Below, piece after piece: positions 52,730 through 60,838 of a stretch of 64,000 nt of DNA. The DNA comes from Ferrimonas futtsuensis DSM 18154. Lineage in GTDB: Bacteria; Pseudomonadota; Gammaproteobacteria; Enterobacterales; Shewanellaceae. Location: the NCBI RefSeq assembly GCF_000422645.1, contig NZ_AUGL01000009.1, forward strand, positions 62,001 through 126,000, read 5' to 3'. The position numbers and the translations under genes were made by a program. The notes beneath the pieces were generated by a model. That model was not told where the DNA came from. It did no database searches and saw only the letters and a program-made list of their open reading frames with translations. Positions within the stretch are counted from its first letter, which is position 1, and each line of letters opens with the position of its first letter.

Positions 52730-53325
52730 GCGCCATCTTTCTGGTTGATGATGACAGGGACGTCAGAGAATCCCTGCAATGGATGCTGGAGGCCAAAGGG
52801 ATGCAGGCCGAGGGTTTCGACTGCGCCAGCGCCTTTCTCGACGCCATGGATCCGGATCAGGCGGGCGTGGCCATCCTGGACATCGAGATGCCGGGCCTGG
52901 ATGGCCTGGCCCTGCAGCAGGAGCTCAACCGCCGTGGCAGCCTGCTGTCGGTGATTATCCTCACCGGTCACGCCAACGTGCCTCGGGCCGTCGCCGCCCT
53001 CAAGGCCGGCGCACTGGATTTTCTGGAAAAGCCGGTTGAGGGAGAGCGGCTGCTGCCGCTGATCGAGCGCGGCCTCAGAGCTTCCCAGGAGCGACAGCAG
53101 GAGGACAGCCTGGCCGGTGACTGGGAGACCAGGGTGGCCCAGCTGACCGAACGGGAAAATCAGCTGATGCAACTGGTGGTGGAGGGCAAAACCAACAAGG
53201 AGATCTGCGACAAGCTGTTTATCGCCCAGCGCACCGTAGAGATCCACCGCGCCAACCTGCTGAAGAAGATGGGGGTGAAGAACGCCGCCGAACTGGCGTT
53301 TCTGGTGGGGCGAAACCGGCGCTGA
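52726..53325 (+). CDS. FixJ/TtrR-type response regulator
   Basis: The 199-residue protein has a receiver domain (FLVDDDRDVRESLQWML; phospho-acceptor Asp in VAILDIEMPG; ILTGHANVP; LEKPVEG) and a LuxR-type HTH (LTERENQLMQLVVEGKTNKEI, RTVEIHRANLLKKM). This is the FixJ/TtrR arrangement, and it is coupled to the TtrS-like kinase by a 4-nt overlap. It should activate genes when the kinase is stimulated. Convergent with the efflux operon (33-bp gap), so its targets are more likely elsewhere or at nrfA; this cannot be decided here. Confidence 0.93.
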   Translation: MSAIFLVDDDRDVRESLQWMLEAKGMQAEGFDCASAFLDAMDPDQAGVAILDIEMPGLDGLALQQELNRRGSLLSVIILTGHANVPRAVAALKAGALDFLEKPVEGERLLPLIERGLRASQERQQEDSLAGDWETRVAQLTERENQLMQLVVEGKTNKEICDKLFIAQRTVEIHRANLLKKMGVKNAAELAFLVGRNRR

Positions 53326-53358
53326 CGCGTCCATTGGCGCCAGCGCCTGATCAGTGGG

Positions 53359-54594
53359 CTACTCAAACCTCAGGGCATCGATGGGATCCAGTGAGGCGGC
53401 CTTACTGGCAGGGTAGTAGCCGAATCCCACCCCAATCAGGGCGGTGGCCGCCACCGACAACATGACGATGGAAAGTGGCAACACCATGGTCCAGCCGAAC
53501 AGGGGTTCGGCCACCGCCAGCAGCACCAGAGACAACAGCAGCCCCAACATCGCCCCAAGCAGACAGAGGATGACGCTCTCAATCAGGAACTGGTTGCGGA
53601 TATCCGAAGGCTGGGCCCCCACCGCCATCCTCAGGCCAATCTCCCGGGTGCGTTCGGTGACGGTCACCAACATGATGTTCATCACCCCGATTCCGCCCAC
53701 CAGCAGGGAGACTGCGGCGACCCCGGCCAGCAGCGAGGAGAATACCTTGGAGGCATTGGCCCGGGTCTCCATCATCTGCGACAGGTTGCGGATGACGAAA
53801 GGCTGGGTGGCTTCACTTTTCACCCGGTGACGCTGGCGCAGCAGGCTGTCTATCTCATCGCTAACCCAGTCCATGTTCTCGGCCCGGTCCACCTGCACCA
53901 TGATTCGCTTTACCCTGTCCTGGAAGGCGGTGTTGCCGCCGAGGATACGCCGCTGGGCGGTGGAGATCGGCACCAGCAGGGTGTCATCGGTATCATTACC
54001 ACGCATATCCTCTCCCTTGGCTTTGAGCAGGCCGATGACGGTGACCGTGGTGCGGTTGATGCGCACCGACTCCCCCAGGGCCATCTGCGGCATACCGAAC
54101 AGCTCCTTGGCCACGGTCTCGCCGATCAGGGCCACCCTGGCGGCGCTGCCCACCTCCTGTTCGGTGAAGGCGCGGCCTTCGCTGATGTGCCAGTTCATGG
54201 CACTGAGCATGTCCAGGTTCATCCCCTCCACCCGGGTGTTCCAGTTGGCGTTGCCCCACACCACCTGGGCCAACGAGGACACCGACGTGCCGGACGCGAC
54301 CACCTGAGGGATCTGATCGCGGATGGCATCCACATCGCGCATGGTCAGGGTCTCCACCGCCCCGGCGCTGCCGGCGGCGCCGCCACTGGAGACCGACTGG
54401 CTTTTAACCATCAGCAGATTGGACCCCAGGGCGGCGATCTGCGCATCCACCTCCCGCTGGGCCCCCTCTCCCAGGGCAAACATGATGATCACTGCGCTGA
54501 TGCCAATGACGATGCCCAATGTCGTGAGCACGCTGCGCAGCAGGTTGCGCCTCAGCGACGTGAGGGCGGTGCGGGTCAGTTGCCAGGGCTTCAT
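53359..54594 (-). CDS. MacB-type ABC permease (FtsX domain)
   Basis: The 411-residue protein has an N-terminal helix (SVLTTLGIVIGISAVIIMF), a large periplasmic MacB domain and three C-terminal helices (LLVGGIGVMNIMLVTVTERT is the family signature). It works with the separate ATPase encoded 4 nt upstream. Together with the adaptor protein it forms a tripartite efflux pump through a TolC-like channel, which is not encoded here. MacAB-type pumps export macrolides, peptides, heme precursors or lipids; the substrate is unknown. Confidence 0.93.
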   Translation of the reverse strand: MKPWQLTRTALTSLRRNLLRSVLTTLGIVIGISAVIIMFALGEGAQREVDAQIAALGSNLLMVKSQSVSSGGAAGSAGAVETLTMRDVDAIRDQIPQVVASGTSVSSLAQVVWGNANWNTRVEGMNLDMLSAMNWHISEGRAFTEQEVGSAARVALIGETVAKELFGMPQMALGESVRINRTTVTVIGLLKAKGEDMRGNDTDDTLLVPISTAQRRILGGNTAFQDRVKRIMVQVDRAENMDWVSDEIDSLLRQRHRVKSEATQPFVIRNLSQMMETRANASKVFSSLLAGVAAVSLLVGGIGVMNIMLVTVTERTREIGLRMAVGAQPSDIRNQFLIESVILCLLGAMLGLLLSLVLLAVAEPLFGWTMVLPLSIVMLSVAATALIGVGFGYYPASKAASLDPIDALRFE

Positions 54595-55268
54595 GAGGCC
54601 GCCTCCAGCTCGCCATCACGAACCACTATGGTGCGACCGGCCCAGGCGGCCACTTCGGGCTCATGGGTCACCAGCACTATGGTGATCCCCTGCTCATTGA
54701 GCTGACGAAACAACCCCATGATCTCCTCGCCGGTGCGGGTATCCAGGGCGCCGGTAGGCTCATCCGCCAGGATCAGCTGGGGACGGTTCACCAGGGCGCG
54801 GGCGATGGCCACCCGCTGCTGCTGGCCGCCGGAGAGCTGGCCCGGGGTGTGCTGCATCTGCTGTCCCAGTCCCACCATCTCCAAGCATTCCCTGGCCCGG
54901 GCATCGTCGTCACGCGCAGGGTCCGGGTTGTACATCAGCGGCATCTTGACGTTGTCCAGGGCGCTGGTGCGCGGCAGCAGGTTGAACTGCTGAAACACAA
55001 AACCGATATGACGGGCGCGCAGTGTCGCCAGACGCTCCTTGGAGAGGCCGCCGGTCTCCTCGCCCAGCAAAGTCAGCTGACCCTGCTTAGGCGTCATCAG
55101 ACAACCAATGAGGTTCATCAGGGTGGATTTGCCCGAGCCGGACGGCCCCATAATGGCCACCATTTCACCCTGTTCGATGGACAGATCCACCCCTTTGAGG
55201 ACCTGAAACTCCTCCTCGCCCATGGGAAAGCTGTGGCTCAGCTTGCGGCACTGGATGGCGGCGGTCAT
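54591..55268 (-). CDS. MacB-type ABC ATP-binding protein
   Basis: The 225-residue ATPase has Walker [11 protein letters not shown]-loop [11 protein letters not shown], signature [15 protein letters not shown], Walker [13 protein letters not shown] and the switch His in VTHEPE. It overlaps both the adaptor and the permease gene by 4 nt. In E. coli MacB the ATPase and permease are fused; here they are split, as in many MacAB-like operons. It drives substrate release from the periplasm through mechanotransmission. Confidence 0.95.
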   Translation of the reverse strand: MTAAIQCRKLSHSFPMGEEEFQVLKGVDLSIEQGEMVAIMGPSGSGKSTLMNLIGCLMTPKQGQLTLLGEETGGLSKERLATLRARHIGFVFQQFNLLPRTSALDNVKMPLMYNPDPARDDDARARECLEMVGLGQQMQHTPGQLSGGQQQRVAIARALVNRPQLILADEPTGALDTRTGEEIMGLFRQLNEQGITIVLVTHEPEVAAWAGRTIVVRDGELEAAS

Positions 55269-56635
55269 AGGGCCACCTCCCGCACCTGGGTCACCACCTG
55301 ACTTCCCGCCAGATCCCGCCCCAGCACCTGGGTATGGCCGTCGTCACTGATCCCCAGCTCCACGCTGATGAGCTCGGGTTCTCCTTCACGGCTCAGCAGC
55401 AGATGGCCCAGCCTGAGGTTGCCGCTTTGCAGTGCCTGCATCCGCTGCCGCTGCTCCGGGGTCAGGATCTGCTCCAGGGCCCGGGCCATGCGCTGGCGCA
55501 TCGCTTCGCGGTTGCGTCCCGCCGGGTCCTTCTTCATCTCCTCGCGCATCTGCGTCAGCTGGTCCCGCTGCAGTTCAGTCAGGTTGAGCTGACTGAGCAG
55601 CTCGCCCTGACGCCCCTGGCTGACGTTGCTCGATTGCTTGGCTGCCTCGCGGGCGCCGATGCGCAGGGCGGAGTTGGGCACCCGCACCACGTCGCGGGCG
55701 GTGGCAATCTCTATGGTGAGATCGGCGGTCATCCCGGGCAGCAGGCGCCCCTTGGGGTTGGGCACGGCGATGATCACCCGGTAGGTCACCACCCCGGATT
55801 CCACCGTGGGGGACTGGCGAATCTGGCGTACCTTGCCATCGAACTGACTGTCGGGGTAAGCATCGACCTTAAAGCTGACCCGCTGACCATCCTGGATCAG
55901 GCCGATGTCTGACTCATCCACATAGGCCTCAATCTCCATCTGGGTCAGGTCCTTGGCAATGACAAACAGTTCCGGGGTGTTGTAACTGGAGGCCACGGTC
56001 TGGCCCGCTTCCACGGTGCGGTTGATCACCACACCATCGATGGGAGAGCGAATTTCGGTGCGATCCAATTCGATAACGGCCTGCTCCAGCAGGGCGTTGG
56101 TGGCGGCGCTGTCCGCCTCAATCAAGGCCACTTTGCCTTTAGCCTGACTCAGCTCCAGCTCGCGCAGGCTGAGATCGGTACGCAACTGGCTGAGCTCCTC
56201 ATCGGAGATGTTGTTGCCTTTGACCAGCCCCTCGCCGCGCACCAGATCCTGACGCGCCTTGTCCAGATTGACCTCGGCAATGCCGATGGCCAGTTGCTGT
56301 TGTGCCAGCTCGGACTGCAGTCGAGCCAGCTGAGCCCGATACTGGTCGGCGCGGGCGGCGAAGCTGCGGTCATCAATCTTGGCCAGCAGTTGGCCCTGAC
56401 TCACCTGGTCGTTGAAGTCCGCCAATATCTCGGTGATCTGGCCTGAGAGCTGGGCACCGACCACCAGATCGTCTACCGCGGCCAGGGCACCGGTGGCGGC
56501 CACCTGTTTGCGGATCACGCCGCGATCCGCCGACTGAGTCTCATACTGGTAGCGATTTTTCTGAGAGCTGTCCGTCAGGCCCCAAGCCCCAGCTGCCAGC
56601 GCCACGGGCACCAAAACCAATAACCATCGTTTCAT
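55265..56635 (-). CDS. MacA-like periplasmic adaptor with inserted LTxxQ segment
   Basis: The 456-residue membrane-fusion protein has an N-terminal anchor (WLLVLVPVALAAGAWGL) and a lipoyl domain (VVGAQLSGQITEI; IRSPIDGVVINRTV). A long coiled-coil hairpin (about 95-190) and a beta-barrel domain follow. An extra stretch of about 85 residues (327-412, nt 55400-55657) sits before the membrane-proximal domain. It is helical and contains LTELQ (352-356) and LTPEQ (391-395), the repeat motif of Spy/CpxP-type periplasmic chaperones. This makes the protein longer than typical MacA (about 370). First gene of the three-gene efflux operon. Confidence 0.92.
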   Translation of the reverse strand: MKRWLLVLVPVALAAGAWGLTDSSQKNRYQYETQSADRGVIRKQVAATGALAAVDDLVVGAQLSGQITEILADFNDQVSQGQLLAKIDDRSFAARADQYRAQLARLQSELAQQQLAIGIAEVNLDKARQDLVRGEGLVKGNNISDEELSQLRTDLSLRELELSQAKGKVALIEADSAATNALLEQAVIELDRTEIRSPIDGVVINRTVEAGQTVASSYNTPELFVIAKDLTQMEIEAYVDESDIGLIQDGQRVSFKVDAYPDSQFDGKVRQIRQSPTVESGVVTYRVIIAVPNPKGRLLPGMTADLTIEIATARDVVRVPNSALRIGAREAAKQSSNVSQGRQGELLSQLNLTELQRDQLTQMREEMKKDPAGRNREAMRQRMARALEQILTPEQRQRMQALQSGNLRLGHLLLSREGEPELISVELGISDDGHTQVLGRDLAGSQVVTQVREVAL

Positions 56636-56746
56636 GGGTCAACCTTTTCCTGAATTCTCTGAGGAAAAGGGTATGGACATAAGGAGAACCGACAAAGCAC
56701 CTTTGAACAGATTTACCTAGACGGGCAATCTGTAACAGACAGACAT

Positions 56747-56774
56747 AAAAAAACGCCCCCTTGCGGGGGCGTTT
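56747..56774 (-). terminator. Rho-independent terminator of nrfA
   Basis: A perfect 10-bp stem (AAACGCCCCC / GGGGGCGTTT) with a TTGC loop has an A-run on the plus-strand left flank, giving a U-tract for minus-strand transcripts. It lies 44 nt after the nrfA stop and separates it from the efflux operon. Confidence 0.92.
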
Positions 56775-56817
56775 CGGACCTGGTTTCAGTCAATCTCGTG
56801 CGTGTGAGAGGTCGAGA

Positions 56818-58182
56818 TTAGAACTGTACCTTGGTAGGCCACTCTTTCTGTACGCGCTCTTCCAGGAATTTCTTCTTCTGGGCGTCCATCTTGGTCTTGT
56901 CCAGACCTACGATGGCTTGCGCTTTGGCCTTGGTGGAGTAGTCAGGGTAGGTCACCTTGTCTACGCCGTGCTTGGCCAGAATCTTCTTCAGGGCAGCGCG
57001 GGCTTCGATACCGGTCTCTTTGGCCTTGGCCAGCTCTTCCAGACCCAGTTCAGGGTTGTGGGCAGAGATACCGTGGGAAGCAATTGCGAAGTCCCAACGC
57101 CACTGAGCGTGACGGATGAGCTTCAGAGCGTCCTTCATTTCAGCTTCGGTAGCACCGGCTTCCCAGGCTGCGCCAGCGTCGAAGTGCGCTTTCACGATAA
57201 CTTCTTCAGCGGCGATTTGAGCTTTGTGAACCGCTTTCTTGTTGGCGGCCAGAGTATCAACCAGCTCAGCCTTGCTGTCGTGACAGTTGGAGCAGGTCTG
57301 CTCGAAGTTGTCGATGGCGTTGGCTACGTTGTGCTTGGAGAACTCTTTGCCAGCCGCGTTTTCTTGCTTGGGCATGTGACAATCGATACAGGTCACGTCC
57401 ATCTCGGCGTGTACGGAAGGCTTCCAGGTTTCCCACTCGGGGTGCTGGGCTTTCAGCATAGGCGCTTTGGAGATCTTGTGAGTCCAGTCTTTGAAGCCCA
57501 GGGCATCGTAGTAAGCCAGGATGGCGTCAGCGCTCATGCCGCCGTCCCATGGGAACTTCACGTTCTTGTGGTCGGTACCGTCGAAGTAGTATTCAACGTG
57601 GCACTGGCCACAGGTCATAGCGGACTGGATGTTGGCTTCCTGCTCTTCAAACTTCTGACCGCTGGCGGCGAAAGCGCGCATGGCGAAAGGACGAGCGGGA
57701 GTAGGCTTGCCAGTTGCGGAGTCGTGGCAGTCGGCACAGCCGATGGAGTTGGCCATCTCGTGACCCCAGGCGCCCCACTTCTTCTCGGAGAAGTTGCCTT
57801 CGCCAACCTGATCGTACATACGCTTCAGGTCAGGAGTTTTACAGCCCCAGCAGGAAGCAGCCATAGGACCTTCAGAGTCGGTCATTGGGCCGCCGGTACG
57901 CAGGCTGCGGATGTTATCGATAACGGCGAACTGGTGACCACGAGGCTTGTTGTAGTCTTTGGCGAAGCCGTAGCCACCAAACATCAGAACAACCATTGGG
58001 TCCTCAGCCAGGATGTCATCCAGAGCGTTGGACTCTTCAGTGCTCGCCCAGGAGGCGTACTGATCGGGATACTTTTCTTTCCATGTGATGTTGTTAGCGT
58101 CTTCAGGGCTGTTCTTAGCGAAAGCAGAACCACTGATGGCCGCGATAGCAACAGCAATAGCCAGTTTATTCAATTGTTTCAT
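56818..58182 (-). CDS. nrfA: Ammonia-forming cytochrome c nitrite reductase NrfA
   Basis: The 454-residue protein has a signal peptide (LAIAVAIAAISGSAFA) and five heme-binding sites. The catalytic heme site is SCWGCK, with Lys as ligand; the other four are standard: CADCH, CGQCH, CIDCH and CSNCH. It reduces nitrite to ammonium with six electrons in the periplasm. No nrfBCD genes follow, as in Shewanella, where CymA donates electrons. The transcript ends at a strong terminator. NarP-like and FNR-like sites lie 70-110 bp upstream. Confidence 0.97.
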   Translation of the reverse strand: MKQLNKLAIAVAIAAISGSAFAKNSPEDANNITWKEKYPDQYASWASTEESNALDDILAEDPMVVLMFGGYGFAKDYNKPRGHQFAVIDNIRSLRTGGPMTDSEGPMAASCWGCKTPDLKRMYDQVGEGNFSEKKWGAWGHEMANSIGCADCHDSATGKPTPARPFAMRAFAASGQKFEEQEANIQSAMTCGQCHVEYYFDGTDHKNVKFPWDGGMSADAILAYYDALGFKDWTHKISKAPMLKAQHPEWETWKPSVHAEMDVTCIDCHMPKQENAAGKEFSKHNVANAIDNFEQTCSNCHDSKAELVDTLAANKKAVHKAQIAAEEVIVKAHFDAGAAWEAGATEAEMKDALKLIRHAQWRWDFAIASHGISAHNPELGLEELAKAKETGIEARAALKKILAKHGVDKVTYPDYSTKAKAQAIVGLDKTKMDAQKKKFLEERVQKEWPTKVQF

Positions 58183-58250
58183 CTCATCCTCTCCGAGGCT
58201 TATTTTTATCTCTCAAGGCAAATCATAGAGAAGTGATGAAAGGCTAGGGA

Positions 58251-58266
58251 TACCCCTTTGGGGGTA
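58251..58266 (-). promoter_or_regulatory. NarL/NarP-like 7-2-7 site upstream of nrfA
   Basis: TACCCCTTTGGGGGTA has two inverted heptamers separated by 2 bp. It fits the NarL/NarP consensus (TACYYMT-N2-AKRRGTA) with one mismatch in the second half. The centre is about 76 bp upstream of the nrfA ATG. In E. coli, NarP activates and NarL modulates nrfA through a 7-2-7 site. No Nar regulator is encoded in the window. Confidence 0.6.
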
Positions 58267-58279
58267 TTCATCAGGAAAG

Positions 58280-58293
58280 TTATTTCAGATCAA
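58280..58293 (-). promoter_or_regulatory. FNR-like site upstream of nrfA
   Basis: On the minus strand the sequence reads TTGATCTGAAATAA, with a perfect FNR left half (TTGAT) and a partial right half, inside a longer imperfect dyad (AAAGTTGAT with AATAACTTT). It lies about 104 bp upstream of nrfA. A second pair of TTGAT half-sites lies near 58342-58359. Anaerobic control by FNR/EtrA is plausible, but the right half is poor. Confidence 0.4.
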
Positions 58294-58362
58294 CTTTTTG
58301 GCCGTATTTTGACGGATCCCCGAAACTTTTTACCAGTGTTTATCAAAAACTTAGATCAAGAA

Positions 58363-58380
58363 CTACCACAAAAGTGGTAG
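58363..58380 (-). terminator. Hairpin after hrpB, weak terminator
   Basis: A perfect 7-bp stem (CTACCAC / GTGGTAG) with a four-base A/T loop begins 19 nt after the hrpB stop. The following minus-strand bases (TTCTTGATC) make a short, broken U-tract. It could end or protect the hrpB message before the nrfA promoter. Confidence 0.5.
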
Positions 58381-58398
58381 CCCAGTAAAATCAATAGC

Positions 58399-60717
58399 TT
58401 AGCTTAAGCTGACCCGCTTGCTGGCCTTGCGATAGAAGACGCGCCATCCCGTCCAGCGGGGCAATTCCCAGCGCTTGGGACCGGCCTTTCGGGTCCCTGA
58501 GTGGTACACCACATCGATGCTTTTCTTGCGGATGTCGTACTCTACGGTCACCTTGAGTTCCGCCAGGGTCAGGCGCTGGGGAAAGCGCTCATCGAACTCG
58601 CCCCGTTGCCAGTCAGGAATGCCCTCAAAGCTGAGCTCCTCCTCGTCGATGAGCTCCATGTCATCGAAACTCTCAACCCCCAGCTCCGTTAACCTTTGGG
58701 TCAGCCAGGCCTCTGGCTGCGGCGTGTCGCCCTGCCCCTCACCCAGCGCACACCACAGGGCCCAGGCGGCCAAGTCCGACTTGAGGCGCTCTGCGATACC
58801 GGGCAGGCGCTGCTCAGCCAGAATCTCCCTGACCAGGGTGGCCACTACCTGGTCCCCACTGCCCTGATGGCTCACCTCTCCCAACTCCCGCCCGGCATAG
58901 ACCACCTTGGAGATCAGGGTGTGGCCATCCTCCTGCAGCTCACCGGTCTGGAGCTCACCCAGCCCCGCCTCAAGCATCTGCTTGAAGGTGACCGGGGCCA
59001 TGCAGGTGGCCAGGTTCAGGGTCTGCTTGACGCCGCGTCCGGGTAGGGAAAACTGGTCAAACACCACGGCCCCAGCAGTCTCTTCCGAGACGCGGCTGTC
59101 CCGACCCTGCTGCACCTCGCTAAAGCCGTTGCCCAGCGCCTGGGAACGTTTAAGACGACGCACATAGACCAGATCCGGCTGGGCCCGCATCACCGCCCCC
59201 AGCCAGGCATTACGGCTGACCGGGGTGGCCACAGAGAGCTGAGGCAATGCCAGAGCGTCACGAATCTGGTTGGCCAGCATCCTGGCCTCTGTAAGCATCT
59301 GCTTGTCACAGCTGAGCGCCTCGGGCAGCTTTTCTCTAAGCAGGGCGAGCAGTGTCATGGCGTCGCACTCCTGAGGCTGCCAGGCCTTAAGCGCCTTGAG
59401 GCCCTCTTCGCTGGTCGGCGGCTGCCACAACCTTGCGCCCAGACTCAGGGCCGCGGACAGGTCCACCATCGCCTCACGGCAGGCCTTCTCCTCCATGGCA
59501 GTGATCAGGTGGGCAAACAAAGTATCGATGGGCAGAGGGTAGAGGCGGCGGCCGTGGTCGGTGGCCTTGCCCTGAGCGTCGATGGCCTGCATCTGCTCCA
59601 GTTTCTCCCGGGCGATGCCTAAGGATTTCTCCGGCAGAGTGTCCACAAACTCCAGATCCTGGAGGCGCTCTCCGGCGCAGGCGGCGGCCAACATCGGCTC
59701 CACCAACTCCTCACGTTTGAGCTCAGGCGGCGTCAGCGCCTCCATGGGGGCATGCTGACCCCAGAGGCGATAGCAGATCCCCGCCTGCACCCGCCCTGCC
59801 CGACCGGCGCGCTGGGCAGCGCTGGCCAAAGAGATGCGGTGCAGCCCCAGCACGGTGCGGCCATTTCTCTGGTGGGTGCGCCGCTCCAGGCCGGAGTCCA
59901 CCACGCAGGTGATGCCGGGGATGGTCAGTGAGGTTTCTGCTACATTGGTGGCCAGGATCACCCGCCGGCGCTCGCCGCTGCGCAGTGCCGCCCGCTGTTC
60001 GGCGTTGCTGGCGCCACCATGCAAAGGCACGGTTTGCACATCCACATCCTTAAACTGTGCTGCGCACTGGGCAATCTCCCGCTTCCCGGGCAGGAACACC
60101 AGAATGTCTCCGGGACTCTCTTCGAGGCCGCGGAGCACAGCCTCCCGAACCCGCCCCTCCAGCCCCCGCTCATCGGGCAACTGGCGACTCTCCCTGGCCA
60201 GATGGTGAATACTCACCTGAAACTGGCGCCCCTCGCCGATGAGGCGCTCTCCCTCCAGATAGCGCGCCAGTCGCTCGCCGTCGATGGTGGCCGAGGTGAG
60301 CACCAGCCGGTGCTGGTTACGCCGTTTTAGCAGGGCCAGCAACAGGTCCGTATCCCAGCGACGCTCATGAAACTCATCGATGATCACCGTGTGGAACCCG
60401 GCCAGGCCATCGTCACTGAGCCAGCGCAGCGCCACCCCCGGTGTCACAAAGGCCACCTGAGTCTGGTCGTCCACGGTGGACTCGAAACGTATGGCATGGC
60501 CCACCCTGGGTCCCCCCTGGGAGTCGAGAAAATCAGACAGCGCCAGGCAGGCCACCCGCCGGGGCTCGACCACCAGTACCCGGCCTTTCTCCGCCGCCCA
60601 CAGGGGCAACCGGGTGGACTTGCCAGAGCCGGTCTGAGACTCCACCACCATATGACGGCTGTCCAGCAGCGTGAGGAATCTGGGCTTGAGGGGATCGATG
60701 GGCAGGGAAAAAGACAT
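58399..60717 (-). CDS. hrpB: ATP-dependent helicase HrpB
   Basis: The 772-residue DEAH/RHA-type helicase has motif I SQTGSGKSTRLPL close to the N terminus, motif II DEFHER (the HrpB variant of DEAH), motif III SATIDGERLARYL, and motif VI AQRAGRAGRVQAG. An HA2/OB-like domain and the HrpB-specific C terminus follow. I placed the start at the ATG at 60717, matching the known N terminus of HrpB; the frame extends 63 codons further without protein-like character. No clear ribosome-binding site is visible, so an ATG at 60738 is possible. It acts on RNA, and its physiological role is not well defined. Confidence 0.93.
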   Translation of the reverse strand: MSFSLPIDPLKPRFLTLLDSRHMVVESQTGSGKSTRLPLWAAEKGRVLVVEPRRVACLALSDFLDSQGGPRVGHAIRFESTVDDQTQVAFVTPGVALRWLSDDGLAGFHTVIIDEFHERRWDTDLLLALLKRRNQHRLVLTSATIDGERLARYLEGERLIGEGRQFQVSIHHLARESRQLPDERGLEGRVREAVLRGLEESPGDILVFLPGKREIAQCAAQFKDVDVQTVPLHGGASNAEQRAALRSGERRRVILATNVAETSLTIPGITCVVDSGLERRTHQRNGRTVLGLHRISLASAAQRAGRAGRVQAGICYRLWGQHAPMEALTPPELKREELVEPMLAAACAGERLQDLEFVDTLPEKSLGIAREKLEQMQAIDAQGKATDHGRRLYPLPIDTLFAHLITAMEEKACREAMVDLSAALSLGARLWQPPTSEEGLKALKAWQPQECDAMTLLALLREKLPEALSCDKQMLTEARMLANQIRDALALPQLSVATPVSRNAWLGAVMRAQPDLVYVRRLKRSQALGNGFSEVQQGRDSRVSEETAGAVVFDQFSLPGRGVKQTLNLATCMAPVTFKQMLEAGLGELQTGELQEDGHTLISKVVYAGRELGEVSHQGSGDQVVATLVREILAEQRLPGIAERLKSDLAAWALWCALGEGQGDTPQPEAWLTQRLTELGVESFDDMELIDEEELSFEGIPDWQRGEFDERFPQRLTLAELKVTVEYDIRKKSIDVVYHSGTRKAGPKRWELPRWTGWRVFYRKASKRVSLS

Positions 60718-60838
60718 ATCAACAAACTGAGGAACCATATTGGCTGCCCAGTCTACCCCAAGGGGCCGAAGGCCACCAAGGGTAGCCGGGGAGGCAGCGG
60801 CTACACTTATCCTGCTAAACAGTGATTTGGAGGCTGAC

